Of a stretch of DNA of 27,983 bases, positions 1 through 7,922 are shown one piece after another. The notes below the pieces were generated by a model. The model was not told the DNA's origin, made no database searches, and worked only from the letters and a program-made list of their open reading frames with translations. The stretch spans positions 1 to 27,983 of the forward strand of contig JAJYIC010000003.1 of assembly GCA_021790295.1 (NCBI GenBank). The letters run 5' to 3'. A program made the position numbers and the translations under genes. Source of the stretch: Pseudomonadota bacterium. GTDB lineage: Bacteria > Pseudomonadota > Alphaproteobacteria > ATCC43930 > CGMCC-115725. Within the stretch, counting starts at the first letter, position 1, and every line of letters starts with the position of its first letter.

Positions 1-462
1 CGATCTGATCGCGGCCGGAACCATCTCGCCGCGCGTCGTCTGGAAGACGCGCTTTGTATAGGCGCGCACGGTCGAAGGATAATCGGCCTCGGAGTGGCGG
101 TAGAGCTCCTGGAAAGCGCCGCGGTTGAACTGGCTCGTCGGGACGTTTCCGGTCACCGCGAGAAAGGGCACCGAATCGAGAAAGGCGTTGGCGAGAGCGA
201 TCGGCAAATTGGCGGAGCCCGGCCCGCAAGAGGTAAAGGTCGCGAGCGGGCGCTTTTTTACGCGGTAATAAACGTCGGCCATAAACCCCGCGACCGACTC
301 ATGATGGACCGAGATCGCCTTGATCTCTCCTTGCCTTTCGTAAAGGGCATCGATAAAGCCGATGTTGCCGTGCCCGCAAAGCCCGAAAGCGTAAGGTACC
401 TTTTCGCGGATCAGGTAATCGACGATGACCTGCCCGCCGTTGAGGATGTTCTGGCCGGCCAT
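1..462 (-). CDS. Thiamine-pyrophosphate-dependent enzyme, acetolactate synthase large-subunit-like (3' end outside window)
   Basis: The first 154 codons of a TPP enzyme are visible, reading leftward out of the window. The ATG is at 462-460, preceded by a good Shine-Dalgarno (GGAGGAG on the minus strand, about 468-474). The translation starts MAGQNILNGGQVIVDYL and carries the N-terminal PYR-domain pattern of the acetolactate synthase/pyruvate oxidase/benzoylformate decarboxylase family: an FGLCGHGN segment near residue 26, HHESVAGFMAD near residue 53 (the Glu that normally activates the TPP aminopyrimidine), then TSCGPGSANLPIALANAF. The FAD/central and TPP-binding C-terminal domains lie outside, so substrate cannot be inferred. 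It diverges from a hydantoinase B-type gene, which suggests a catabolic role rather than branched-chain amino acid synthesis; that is inference. Family call is confident, exact function is not. Confidence 0.85.
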   Translation of the reverse strand, partial: MAGQNILNGGQVIVDYLIREKVPYAFGLCGHGNIGFIDALYERQGEIKAISVHHESVAGFMADVYYRVKKRPLATFTSCGPGSANLPIALANAFLDSVPFLAVTGNVPTSQFNRGAFQELYRHSEADYPSTVRAYTKRVFQTTRGEMVPAAIRS

Positions 463-500
463 GAAAGGCTCCTCCGATTGACGGCCCGAGGATAGTCGAT

Positions 501-549
501 GGGCTCTTCGCGGGAAAGGACCGCCCGCGCAGAGCCCCGCAGGGGGCTC
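501..549. promoter_or_regulatory. Two overlapping, mutually exclusive hairpins in the divergent spacer
   Basis: In the 152-nt spacer between the two divergent genes, 501-514 pairs with 524-537 (GGGCTCT-t-CGCGGG against CCCGCG-c-AGAGCCC; 13 of 14 positions, 9-nt loop). A second stem uses part of the same 3' arm: GAGCCCC at 532-538 pairs with GGGGCTC at 543-549 around a 4-nt loop. Both cannot form at once. No T-tract follows in either direction, so it does not look like a plain terminator. It could be an operator palindrome or a switchable leader of the downstream gene. The geometry is directly visible; the function is inference. Confidence 0.45.
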
Positions 550-614
550 GCGTTGCACGAGGAGCGCCCGCAAAATAGGATGGCCGCCAAAGTCCGGAAC
601 AGGAGTGAAGCGCG

Positions 615-2351
615 ATGCTTGCGAACGCGCCCCTTTCGCAGATCCACCTTCAGATCATGTGGAACCGCCTCATCGCCGTCGTCGAAGAGCAGGCGCAGAC
701 CCTGGTGCGCACCGCCTTTTCGACGACCGTGCGCGAAGCGGGCGATCTTTCGGCGGGGGTCTTCGACCGCGACGGCGCCATGCTGGCGCAGGCGGTCACC
801 GGCACCCCCGGCCACGTCAATTCCATGGCGGTTGCGGTCAGGCATTTTCTCGACGCCTTTCCGCTCGAGACGATGCGCCCCGCAGACCATTACATCACCA
901 ACGATCCCTGGCTCACCTGCGGCCATCTGCACGATCTGACGGTCGTGAGCCCGACCTTTTTCCGGGGCGAGGCGGTCGGGCTTTTTGCCGGCACGGTTCA
1001 TGTCGTCGATATCGGCGGCCTCGGGATGGGTCCCGACGGCCGCCAGGTCTATGAGGAGGGGCTCTCCATCCCGCTTTTGCCTTTGGCGCGCGAAGGGCGG
1101 ATGAACGAAGACCTCCTCGCCGTGATCCGCGCCAATGTGCGCGAGCCTTTGCAGGTCGAAGGCGACGTTTACGCGCTTGCCGCCTCCAACGACGAGGGCG
1201 GCCGGCGCCTCGTCGAAATGATGAAAGAATTCGGCATCACCGATCTCGATGCTCTCGGCGGGCACATCATCGAAACCTCGCGCGAAGCGACGATCGCGGC
1301 GATAGGGAAGCTGCGCAAAGGGCGTTACAAGAACTCCCTCAAGATGGACGGCTTCGACCGTCCTTTGACGATCGCCGCCGAAATGACGATCGGCGAAGAG
1401 GGGATCCACGTCGATTATAGGGGAACCTCGCCCGCAAGCGCTTTCGGCATCAACGTCGTCCTCAATTACACAACCGCCTATACGGCTTTCGGCGTCAAAT
1501 GCCTCGTCGCCCCCGAGGTTCCGAACAATGCGGGGTCTTTGACGCCGATCACCGTCAGCGCTCCCGAAGGCTCTCTTTTGAACGCCAAACGGCCGCGCGC
1601 CGTCGCCGCGCGCCACACCGTCGGCCACATGCTCCCCGATGTCGTCTTCGGCTGCCTCCATCAGGTGATGGAAGGCGGGGTTCCGGCCGAAGGCGCCTCT
1701 TCCTTGTGGATACCGCAGATTTACGGAGGCGGCGAAATCCTCGACGAACTTGGCAGAGAAGGCCTCGAAAGGCCCGAGATGCGCCCTTTCAGCACCGCCA
1801 TCTTCCATTGCGGAGGGGCGGGAGCGCGGCCGGGAAAGGACGGGCTCGACGTCACCGCCTTTCCCTCGGGCGTGCGCACGATCCCGGTCGAGGCGAGCGA
1901 GCAGGTTGCTCCCCTCTTGTTCCGCCGCCGCGAATTCCGCGAGGATTCGGGAGGCGCCGGAAAGTTTCGCGGAGGGCTCGGCCAAGTGATCGAACTTTCC
2001 GGGGCCGAAAATAGCCCGATCGCCATGCTGTGCAATTTCGAGCGCATCGAGAACCCGGCCCGCGGCCGCGACGGCGGCAAGGAAGGCGCGCCCGGAGGCG
2101 TGAGCCTTCTTTCGGGAAAGCCGATCGGAGCAAAAGGGCGCCAGGCGGTCCCGGGCGGCGATTTCATCCGCCTCGAACTTCCCGGGGGCGGCGGTTTTGG
2201 CGACCCGGCCCTGCGCGAGCCGGAGAAGGTTGCCGAGGATGTCGCCGACGGCCTTGTTTCGGCCGAAAGCGCGCGGCGCCTTTACCGCGTTGCCCTTCGC
2301 TCCGACGGCACGGTCGACCCCGAGGAAACGGAAAGGCTTCGCGCCGGGTGA
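615..2351 (+). CDS. Hydantoinase B/oxoprolinase family protein (N-methylhydantoinase beta-type subunit)
   Basis: This 578-residue protein belongs to the HyuB/5-oxoprolinase C-half family, which with a HyuA-type subunit performs ATP-dependent ring opening of hydantoins, oxoproline or related cyclic amides; acetone carboxylase subunits are distant relatives. Visible landmarks are the N-terminal QIMWNRLIAVVEEQAQTLVRTAFSTT-type helix (residues about 13-40), the segment NDPWLTCGHLHDLTVVSP (about 96-113) matching the family's usual NDP...GTHLPD block, and the Gly-rich C-terminal PGGGGFGDP. Length is normal for the family. The ATG at 615 follows AGGAGT at 601-606. No HyuA partner is in the window; the divergent neighbour is a TPP enzyme, so a partner may lie beyond the left edge or elsewhere. 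Substrate unknown. Confidence 0.9.
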   Translation: MLANAPLSQIHLQIMWNRLIAVVEEQAQTLVRTAFSTTVREAGDLSAGVFDRDGAMLAQAVTGTPGHVNSMAVAVRHFLDAFPLETMRPADHYITNDPWLTCGHLHDLTVVSPTFFRGEAVGLFAGTVHVVDIGGLGMGPDGRQVYEEGLSIPLLPLAREGRMNEDLLAVIRANVREPLQVEGDVYALAASNDEGGRRLVEMMKEFGITDLDALGGHIIETSREATIAAIGKLRKGRYKNSLKMDGFDRPLTIAAEMTIGEEGIHVDYRGTSPASAFGINVVLNYTTAYTAFGVKCLVAPEVPNNAGSLTPITVSAPEGSLLNAKRPRAVAARHTVGHMLPDVVFGCLHQVMEGGVPAEGASSLWIPQIYGGGEILDELGREGLERPEMRPFSTAIFHCGGAGARPGKDGLDVTAFPSGVRTIPVEASEQVAPLLFRRREFREDSGGAGKFRGGLGQVIELSGAENSPIAMLCNFERIENPARGRDGGKEGAPGGVSLLSGKPIGAKGRQAVPGGDFIRLELPGGGGFGDPALREPEKVAEDVADGLVSAESARRLYRVALRSDGTVDPEETERLRAG

Positions 2352-2496
2352 GAGGGCGATCAAGGCTCGGCGAAGAGCGTCTTGGGCGCGGGGAGCGCGG
2401 AAAGGGCCGCGAAAGAGCGCCGGGCAACGTCCCTCCTGATCCTCCTGCCCGGCCCGCAGGGTGGACGCTTTCTGCGTTGCGGCGTAGGGTCGGATC

Positions 2497-3669
2497 ATGT
2501 CGCAGCCGCTTGCCGCTTACGCTTCGAAGCCGCAAGAAAGCCGGGGCCGGCTTTATCCCGAACCCGAACACAGGACCCGCTCGCCTTTCGCGCGCGACCG
2601 CGACCGCATCATCCATTCGACTGCGTTCCGCCGCCTCACCTACAAGACCCAGGTCTTTATTTATCACGAAGGCGACCACTACCGGACGCGGCTGACGCAT
2701 AGTCTCGAAGTCGCCCAGATCGCGCGTTCGATCGCCCGCGCCCTCGCCCTCGACGAGGATCTCGCCGAGGCTCTCGCGCTCGCCCACGATCTCGGCCACA
2801 CCCCTTTCGGCCATGCGGGGGAAGAGGCTCTCAACGCGGAAATGGCCCCTTTCGGCGGCTTTTCCCACAACGACCAGACGCTCAGGGTTCTCACCCGGCT
2901 CGAGCGCCGTTATGCCGGGTTCGACGGGCTCAACCTAACCTGGGAAACCCTCGAAGGGACGGCCAAACACAACGGCCCTTTGAAAGGGCCCGGGATCGAA
3001 CGCCCGGTGCCCCCTTCGATCGCCCTTTACGATCTTCGCCATCCTCTCGAACTCGAAAGCCATCCCGCCGCCGAAGCGCAGGTTGCCGCTCTTGCCGACG
3101 ACATCGCTTACAACAACCACGATATCGACGACGGGTTGCGCGCCGGCCTTTTTGCCATCGCCGATCTCGCCGGGGTCCCTCTCGTCGGCCCGGTCTTTGC
3201 CTCGGTTGCCGGGCTTTACCGGGGCCTCGAGGAGCCGCGACTCATCCACGAATCGATTCGCCGCCTGATCGACCTTATGGCCGGCGACCTGATCGCCGAA
3301 AGCAGAAAGCGCCTCGCCGAAAGCGGGGTTCGTTCGGCCGCCGAGGTGCGCGCGCAAAAGGCGCCGGTCATCACCTTTTCGCAGGAAATGCGCCGCCATG
3401 ACCGGGCGCTGAAGGCGTTTCTTTTCGAACGCATGTACCGACATGAACGACTCGGGCGCATGACGGAAAGGGCGCAGAGGGTCGTGCGCGAGCTCTTCGC
3501 TCTCTTCCTCGGCAAACCGGAACTTCTCCCTTTAGAATGGCGCCGTCAGGCGGGGGGGGCCGAGGCGCCTCAAACCGCACGTGTCGCCGCCGATTATCTT
3601 GCCGGGATGACCGACCGCTTCGCCCTCGACGAACATCGCCGGCTGATCGCAAAAGAGACCGCGGAATGA
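2497..3669 (+). CDS. dgt: dGTP triphosphohydrolase-like protein (HD superfamily)
   Basis: The 390-residue product hydrolyses deoxynucleoside triphosphates to the nucleoside plus tripolyphosphate in this family, limiting dNTP pools. The N-terminal RDRDRIIHSTAFRRLTYKTQVF block and the HD metal site are plain: His68 in TRLTHSLEV, then His97-Asp98 in the HDLGHTPFGHAGE motif, and a later ADDIAYNNHDIDDG stretch supplying the last metal-binding Asp. The length fits the shorter dGTPase-like class 2 proteins of alphaproteobacteria. The start codon at 2497 follows only a weak AGGG. The stop overlaps the argS start by 4 nt (ATGA, 3666-3669), and dgt-argS adjacency is a familiar alphaproteobacterial arrangement. 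Exact nucleotide preference cannot be read from sequence. Confidence 0.95.
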   Translation: MSQPLAAYASKPQESRGRLYPEPEHRTRSPFARDRDRIIHSTAFRRLTYKTQVFIYHEGDHYRTRLTHSLEVAQIARSIARALALDEDLAEALALAHDLGHTPFGHAGEEALNAEMAPFGGFSHNDQTLRVLTRLERRYAGFDGLNLTWETLEGTAKHNGPLKGPGIERPVPPSIALYDLRHPLELESHPAAEAQVAALADDIAYNNHDIDDGLRAGLFAIADLAGVPLVGPVFASVAGLYRGLEEPRLIHESIRRLIDLMAGDLIAESRKRLAESGVRSAAEVRAQKAPVITFSQEMRRHDRALKAFLFERMYRHERLGRMTERAQRVVRELFALFLGKPELLPLEWRRQAGGAEAPQTARVAADYLAGMTDRFALDEHRRLIAKETAE

Positions 3670-5444
3670 CCGATATCTGCGGCGATTTCCGCCGCCTTCT
3701 GATGGCGGCGCTCGAGGATCTTGCGGCCCGAGGGGTTTTGCCGCAAAGGCTCGATCTCTCGCGCGTCGCGGTCGAGCCGGCGCGCGAACCCGCCCACGGC
3801 GAGCTTTCGACCAATGCCGCGATGGTTCTTGCCGGTCCTTCGCGGCAGGACCCGATGCGTCTTGCCGAAAGCCTCGCCCGCGCTCTCAAAGACCGCGAGT
3901 TCGAAACCGGCGGCTACCGCGGGACGGGCTTCAGGGTCGAGGCGGCAAGGCCGGGCTTTCTCAATATCCGTTTCGGCGCGGAAGTCTGGCACGCGCAGCT
4001 GAAGGCAATCCTCGAAGCCGGCGCGCATTTCGGCGATTCGGATCTGGGCCGCGGCGAGAAGGTCAACATCGAATTCGTTTCCGCAAACCCGACGGGGCCC
4101 ATGCATGTCGGGCATGGGCGCGGCGCCGTCGTCGGCGATGCTCTCGCCGCGCTTCTCGAAAAGGCGGGTTACAGGGTGACGCGCGAATATTACATCAATG
4201 ACGCCGGCGCCCAGGTCGACGCCCTCGCGCGCTCGCTTTATTGGCGCTACCGCGAGGCGCTCGGGGAGAGCCTCGGCGCAATGCCCGAAGAGGCTTACCC
4301 CGGCGAATACCTGATCGATACCGCGCGCGCGCTCATCGCCTGCGATGGCGAGAAATGGTTCGGCCGCCCGCAGGGCGAATGGCTCGCGCCTTTGCGCGAT
4401 TTTGCGGTCGGGGAGATGATGCGGCTCATCCGCGAAGATCTCGCTCTTATCGGCGTCACCCACGATCTCTTCACTTCCGAGCGCGAACTCGTCGAGACCG
4501 GCGCGGTCGCCGAAACCCTCGCAGAGCTCGAAAAAGGGGGCCTCATCTATCGGGGGGTCCTCGAACCGCCCAAAGGCAAGCTGCCCGAAGACTGGGAGCC
4601 GCGGGCACAGACCCTTTTCCGCGCCACCCGTTTCGGCGACGAGGTCGACCGGCCTCTCAAGAAATCGGACGGCTCCTGGACCTATTTCGCAACCGACATC
4701 GCCTGTCACCGCAAGCGGATGAAGGACGGCTTTCCCCTCATGATCGATGTCTGGGGCGCCGATCACGGCGGTTATGTGAAACGCATGCAGGCGGCCGTCA
4801 CCGCACTGGGGGGCGGCAAGGCTCAGCTCGACGTCAAGCTCTGCCAGCTCGTCCGTCTGTTCGACAAAGGCGCGCCGGTCAAGATGTCGAAACGCGCCGG
4901 GACCTTCGTCACCCTGCGCGAGGTCGTCGAGGCGGTCGGCAAGGACGTCTTCCGCTTTATCATGCTGACCCGCAGGAACGACCAGACCCTCGACTTCGAC
5001 TTCGCCAAGGTCACCGAGCAATCGAAAGACAATCCGGTATTCTATGTCCAGTATGCGCACGCTCGCGCCCATTCGGTGATGCGCCACGCCGCAGAGGCGC
5101 TTCCCGCCTCTGCGCTTGCCGACGAGGCTCTCGCCGGAGCCCGTATCGAGCGGCTCGAAGACCCTTTCGAGCTCGCCTTGATCCGGCGTCTTGCCTTGTG
5201 GCCGCGTCTTGTCGAAAGCGCCGCCGAGGCTCACGAACCGCACAGGATCGCGTTTTTCCTTCAGCAACTGGCGGCGGAGTTCCATCTTTTGTGGACAAAA
5301 GGCAAAGAGGAGGCACGGTTGCGTTTCATCCTCGCTTCCGACCCCGAACTTACCCTTGCCCGTCTCGCTCTGGTGCGCGCGCTCGCCCTCGTCATCGCCT
5401 CGGGACTGGCGATCATCGGCGTTGCGCCCTGTGAGGAGATGTAA
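3666..5444 (+). CDS. argS: Arginyl-tRNA synthetase
   Basis: Class I aminoacyl-tRNA synthetase charging tRNA-Arg in the cytoplasm; 592 residues, normal for the family. The N-terminal Add1 domain is followed by NPTGPMHVGHGRGAVVGD, carrying the HIGH-like signature as HVGH, and the KMSKS equivalent appears as KMSKRAGTFVTL. The C-terminal part is the helical anticodon-binding DALR domain, ending near LALVIASGLAIIGVAPCEEM. I place the start at the ATG overlapping the dgt stop (MTDICGDFRRLLMAALEDL); the reading frame is open further upstream, but that stretch lies inside dgt and has no family resemblance. The gap to the next gene is 2 nt. Confidence 0.98.
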   Translation: MTDICGDFRRLLMAALEDLAARGVLPQRLDLSRVAVEPAREPAHGELSTNAAMVLAGPSRQDPMRLAESLARALKDREFETGGYRGTGFRVEAARPGFLNIRFGAEVWHAQLKAILEAGAHFGDSDLGRGEKVNIEFVSANPTGPMHVGHGRGAVVGDALAALLEKAGYRVTREYYINDAGAQVDALARSLYWRYREALGESLGAMPEEAYPGEYLIDTARALIACDGEKWFGRPQGEWLAPLRDFAVGEMMRLIREDLALIGVTHDLFTSERELVETGAVAETLAELEKGGLIYRGVLEPPKGKLPEDWEPRAQTLFRATRFGDEVDRPLKKSDGSWTYFATDIACHRKRMKDGFPLMIDVWGADHGGYVKRMQAAVTALGGGKAQLDVKLCQLVRLFDKGAPVKMSKRAGTFVTLREVVEAVGKDVFRFIMLTRRNDQTLDFDFAKVTEQSKDNPVFYVQYAHARAHSVMRHAAEALPASALADEALAGARIERLEDPFELALIRRLALWPRLVESAAEAHEPHRIAFFLQQLAAEFHLLWTKGKEEARLRFILASDPELTLARLALVRALALVIASGLAIIGVAPCEEM

Positions 5445-5446
5445 CC

Positions 5447-6208
5447 TTGCCTTACGAGCTTCGTTCTCTCGATCCGGAAGAACGGATCCTCCTCCATGGG
5501 GAGGCAGGCGCGGGGCGCCGGCGTTCCCTTTTGGCGAGCGCCCTCGTCATCCTTGTCATGGCCGCCTTTGCTGGCGGTTTGTGGCTCGCCTATCGCGGCG
5601 AGGGGCGTCACGGCGAAAGCGTCCCTTTGATCCGCGCCCCGAAGACCCCTCTCAGAGTGCGCCCGGCGAGCCCCGGCGGGCTGCGGGTTCGCGATCAGAA
5701 CATGCTCATTTTTGGCGAGAAGAAACCGAAGATCGAGCGCCTTCTGCCGGCTCCGGAAGAGCCTTTGCCGCGGCCTTCCGCGCCCGCCGCGGCGGCGCCT
5801 GCGCCTTCGGGCTCTTCGCCCGCGCTTCCTGCGGCGCCTGTGCCTGTGCCTGCGGCGCCTCTGCTGGCGGCGCCGGCGCAAACGCCAAAGACCGTGCCCG
5901 CGCCGCAAAAGGCTGCGGTGCAAACGCCTTCTCCCACCCCAACCCCGGGGCGGACCGAGCCCGCGGCAACGCGAATCCAGCTCGGTTCGCTCAAAAACGA
6001 AGCGGCCGCGCGCGCCGAATGGGAGAGGCTCAAACGCGCAGACCCGCAGCTTTTGGGCCCGCTTTCCGCCGTCTTCCCGCGTATCTCCCTTGCCGGGAAA
6101 GGGGTCTTTTACCGCATAGAAGCGGGGCCTTTTGCGAGCCCTTCGCAAGCTTTGAGGGTTTGCGGCGAACTGAAACGGCGCGCCATCGGGTGTCTTCTCG
6201 TTCGATGA
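5447..6208 (+). CDS. Inner-membrane protein with C-terminal SPOR domain
   Basis: This 253-residue protein has a short cytoplasmic N-terminus, one membrane segment (about residues 25-47, LLASALVILVMAAFAGGLWL), a long Pro/Ala-rich periplasmic linker (about 95-175) and a C-terminal SPOR domain (about 178-253; IQLGSLKNEAAARAEWERLK ... FYRIEAGPFASPSQALRVC). SPOR domains bind denuded glycan strands at the septum, so a role in division or septal peptidoglycan remodelling is expected. The start is a TTG at 5447, supported by GAGGAG at 5433-5438 and by the 2-nt gap after argS. Its stop overlaps nagZ (ATGA), linking it to cell-wall recycling. The linker DNA is low-complexity GCG/CCT and likely variable in length. 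The family member is not one I can name individually. Confidence 0.9.
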   Translation: MPYELRSLDPEERILLHGEAGAGRRRSLLASALVILVMAAFAGGLWLAYRGEGRHGESVPLIRAPKTPLRVRPASPGGLRVRDQNMLIFGEKKPKIERLLPAPEEPLPRPSAPAAAAPAPSGSSPALPAAPVPVPAAPLLAAPAQTPKTVPAPQKAAVQTPSPTPTPGRTEPAATRIQLGSLKNEAAARAEWERLKRADPQLLGPLSAVFPRISLAGKGVFYRIEAGPFASPSQALRVCGELKRRAIGCLLVR

Positions 6209-7242
6209 GCCGCCGGGGCTTTGCCGCAGAACCGCCGAAAGCCGCGATTTTCGGTTGCGCGGGCGTGCGTCTGAGCGCATGGGAGGAACGGTTTTTCGCC
6301 GCCTCGCGGCCTCTGGGCTTTATCCTTTTCCGGCGCAACTGCTCTTCGCGCGAGGAAGTGCGCGCTCTCGTTTCGGCCTTGCGCAAAAGCGTCGGCCGCG
6401 AGGATGCCCCCGTGCTGATCGACCAGGAAGGAGGGCGCGTGGCGCGCCTTGCGCCGCCCTCCTGGCGCCTTTACCCTTCGGCCGCGCGGCTTGCTTCTCT
6501 CCCCGATCCTGTTGCCGAGGAGGCGGTTCGCACAGGCGCCCGACTGATTGCCGAAGACCTCGAAGAGATCGGCGTTTCGGTCGATCTCGCCCCCGTTCTC
6601 GACCTTGCCTTCCCCGGCGCCGATCCCGTCATCGGCGAGCGCTCTTACGGGAGCGATCCTCTGCGCGTCGCAAGGCTCGGCGAAGCCGCCTCTGGCGGTC
6701 TTCTCGAAGGAGGCGTTCTGCCGGTGATCAAACATATTCCGGGGCATGGCCGCGCGCGGGTCGACAGCCATCGTTCGAGGCCTTTTGTCGAAGCCTCGCG
6801 CGAGGAGCTTGCGCGCACCGATTTCGCCCCGTTCCGGGCTCTCAATCACCTTCCCTGGGCGATGACCGCGCATGTCGTCTTCGCCGCGATCGACGCCGGG
6901 GCCCCGGCGACCCTTTCGCCGCGGGTCGTCCAAGAGGTGATACGGGGTGAGATCGGCTTTTCGGGCGTGCTTCTGACCGACGATCTTTCCATGGGCGCGC
7001 TCGATGGTCCGCTCGAAGAGCGGGCGCGCCGCGCTCTCGCCGCAGGCTGCGATCTCGTCCTCCATTGCAACGCCCGACCCGGCGAGATGGAAAGACTCGC
7101 CGCCGCAACGCCGCCCATCAGCGAGGAAAGCGCAGCCCGCCTCGAACGCGCCGAGGCTTCCCGCCGCCGCGATTCCTCTTTTGCGCGGGAGGCTGCGCTT
7201 GCCCGTTTTGCCGAACTCATCGCGGCCGGGGAGAATCCATGA
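6205..7242 (+). CDS. nagZ: Beta-N-acetylhexosaminidase
   Basis: Glycoside hydrolase family 3 enzyme of 345 residues that removes N-acetylglucosamine from anhydromuropeptides during peptidoglycan recycling in the cytoplasm. Diagnostic segments are FRRNCSSREEVRALV, LIDQEGGRVARL, KHIPGHGRARVDSH (loop with the Asp-His catalytic dyad typical of NagZ) and GVLLTDDLSMGAL (the Asp nucleophile). There is no signal peptide. The ATG at 6205 overlaps the SPOR gene stop by 4 nt, and the nagZ stop overlaps the M50 gene start in the same way, so translational coupling is likely. An upstream extension of the frame lies within argS and the SPOR gene and is not used. Confidence 0.95.
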   Translation: MSRRGFAAEPPKAAIFGCAGVRLSAWEERFFAASRPLGFILFRRNCSSREEVRALVSALRKSVGREDAPVLIDQEGGRVARLAPPSWRLYPSAARLASLPDPVAEEAVRTGARLIAEDLEEIGVSVDLAPVLDLAFPGADPVIGERSYGSDPLRVARLGEAASGGLLEGGVLPVIKHIPGHGRARVDSHRSRPFVEASREELARTDFAPFRALNHLPWAMTAHVVFAAIDAGAPATLSPRVVQEVIRGEIGFSGVLLTDDLSMGALDGPLEERARRALAAGCDLVLHCNARPGEMERLAAATPPISEESAARLERAEASRRRDSSFAREAALARFAELIAAGENP

Positions 7243-7922
7243 ACCCGGGCGCCCTTTATACGGCGAGCACCTGGGTGATCCCGGTCATCTTCGCCGTCAC
7301 CTTTCATGAGGCCGCTCACGGGTTTATCGCCTGCCGGCTCGGCGACGACACTGCCTGGCGGGCCGGGCGGGTCAGTTTCAACCCTTTGAAGCACATCGAT
7401 CCTTTTGGCACGATCGTCTTGCCGGCGATCCTGCTGCTATCGCGCTCGCCTTTTCTTTTCGGGTACGCAAAGCCGGTTCCGGTCAATTTCGGGCGATTGC
7501 AGCGCCCGCGCCGCGACATGGTTTGGGTCGCGCTGGCGGGACCGGGAACGAATGTCCTGCTCGCGATCCTTTCCTCTCTCCTTTTTTACGCGCTCGCATT
7601 TTTGCCCCAGACTGCGGCGCTTTGGCTTGGCCACAACCTTGCTCATTCGGTGGCGATCAATGTCGTTCTTTGCGTTTTCAACATGCTGCCTTTGCCGCCT
7701 CTCGACGGGGGGAGGGTTGCAGTCGGGTTGTTGCCGCGCGCTTTGGCGCTCCCTCTTGCGCGTCTTGAACGCTACGGCATCCTCATCCTTCTCTTTTTTC
7801 TTTTTGTCCTTCCTTTTATCGGGGAAAAGACCGGGCTGCGGCTCAATCTTCTCGGCTGGCTGATCGGCGTCCCTGCGGACGCGCTTTACCGCCTTGTTCT
7901 GACGATCACGGGGCACGGATGA
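7239..7922 (+). CDS. Site-2 protease family (peptidase M50) membrane protein
   Basis: A 227-residue integral membrane metalloprotease of the M50 family. The zinc-binding HExxH motif is HEAAH near residue 24, followed by the family-typical NPLKHIDPFGTI at about 49-60; the third ligand lies in NMLPLPPLDGGRVAVGLLP near residue 155. There are about five hydrophobic segments. This compact type, without a PDZ domain, is regularly found between nagZ and scpA in alphaproteobacteria; its substrate is generally unknown, so I give no gene symbol. The start at 7239 overlaps the nagZ stop (ATGA), and its own stop overlaps the scpA start. Confidence 0.93.
   Translation: MNPGALYTASTWVIPVIFAVTFHEAAHGFIACRLGDDTAWRAGRVSFNPLKHIDPFGTIVLPAILLLSRSPFLFGYAKPVPVNFGRLQRPRRDMVWVALAGPGTNVLLAILSSLLFYALAFLPQTAALWLGHNLAHSVAINVVLCVFNMLPLPPLDGGRVAVGLLPRALALPLARLERYGILILLFFLFVLPFIGEKTGLRLNLLGWLIGVPADALYRLVLTITGHG

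Noticed and set aside
478..496. TTGACG and GATAGT in the left divergent spacer
   Set aside because: The two boxes are 7 nt apart, far from the 16-18 nt spacing needed for a promoter.
411..2498. 695-codon open frame on the minus strand opposite the hydantoinase B gene
   Set aside because: It lies antisense to a well-recognised gene and reads as composition-driven Arg/Gly/Asp-rich sequence with no family motif. High third-position GC keeps such frames open.
3594..5285. 563-codon open frame on the minus strand opposite argS
   Set aside because: Antisense shadow of argS with no recognisable domain; the argS frame carries the catalytic motifs.
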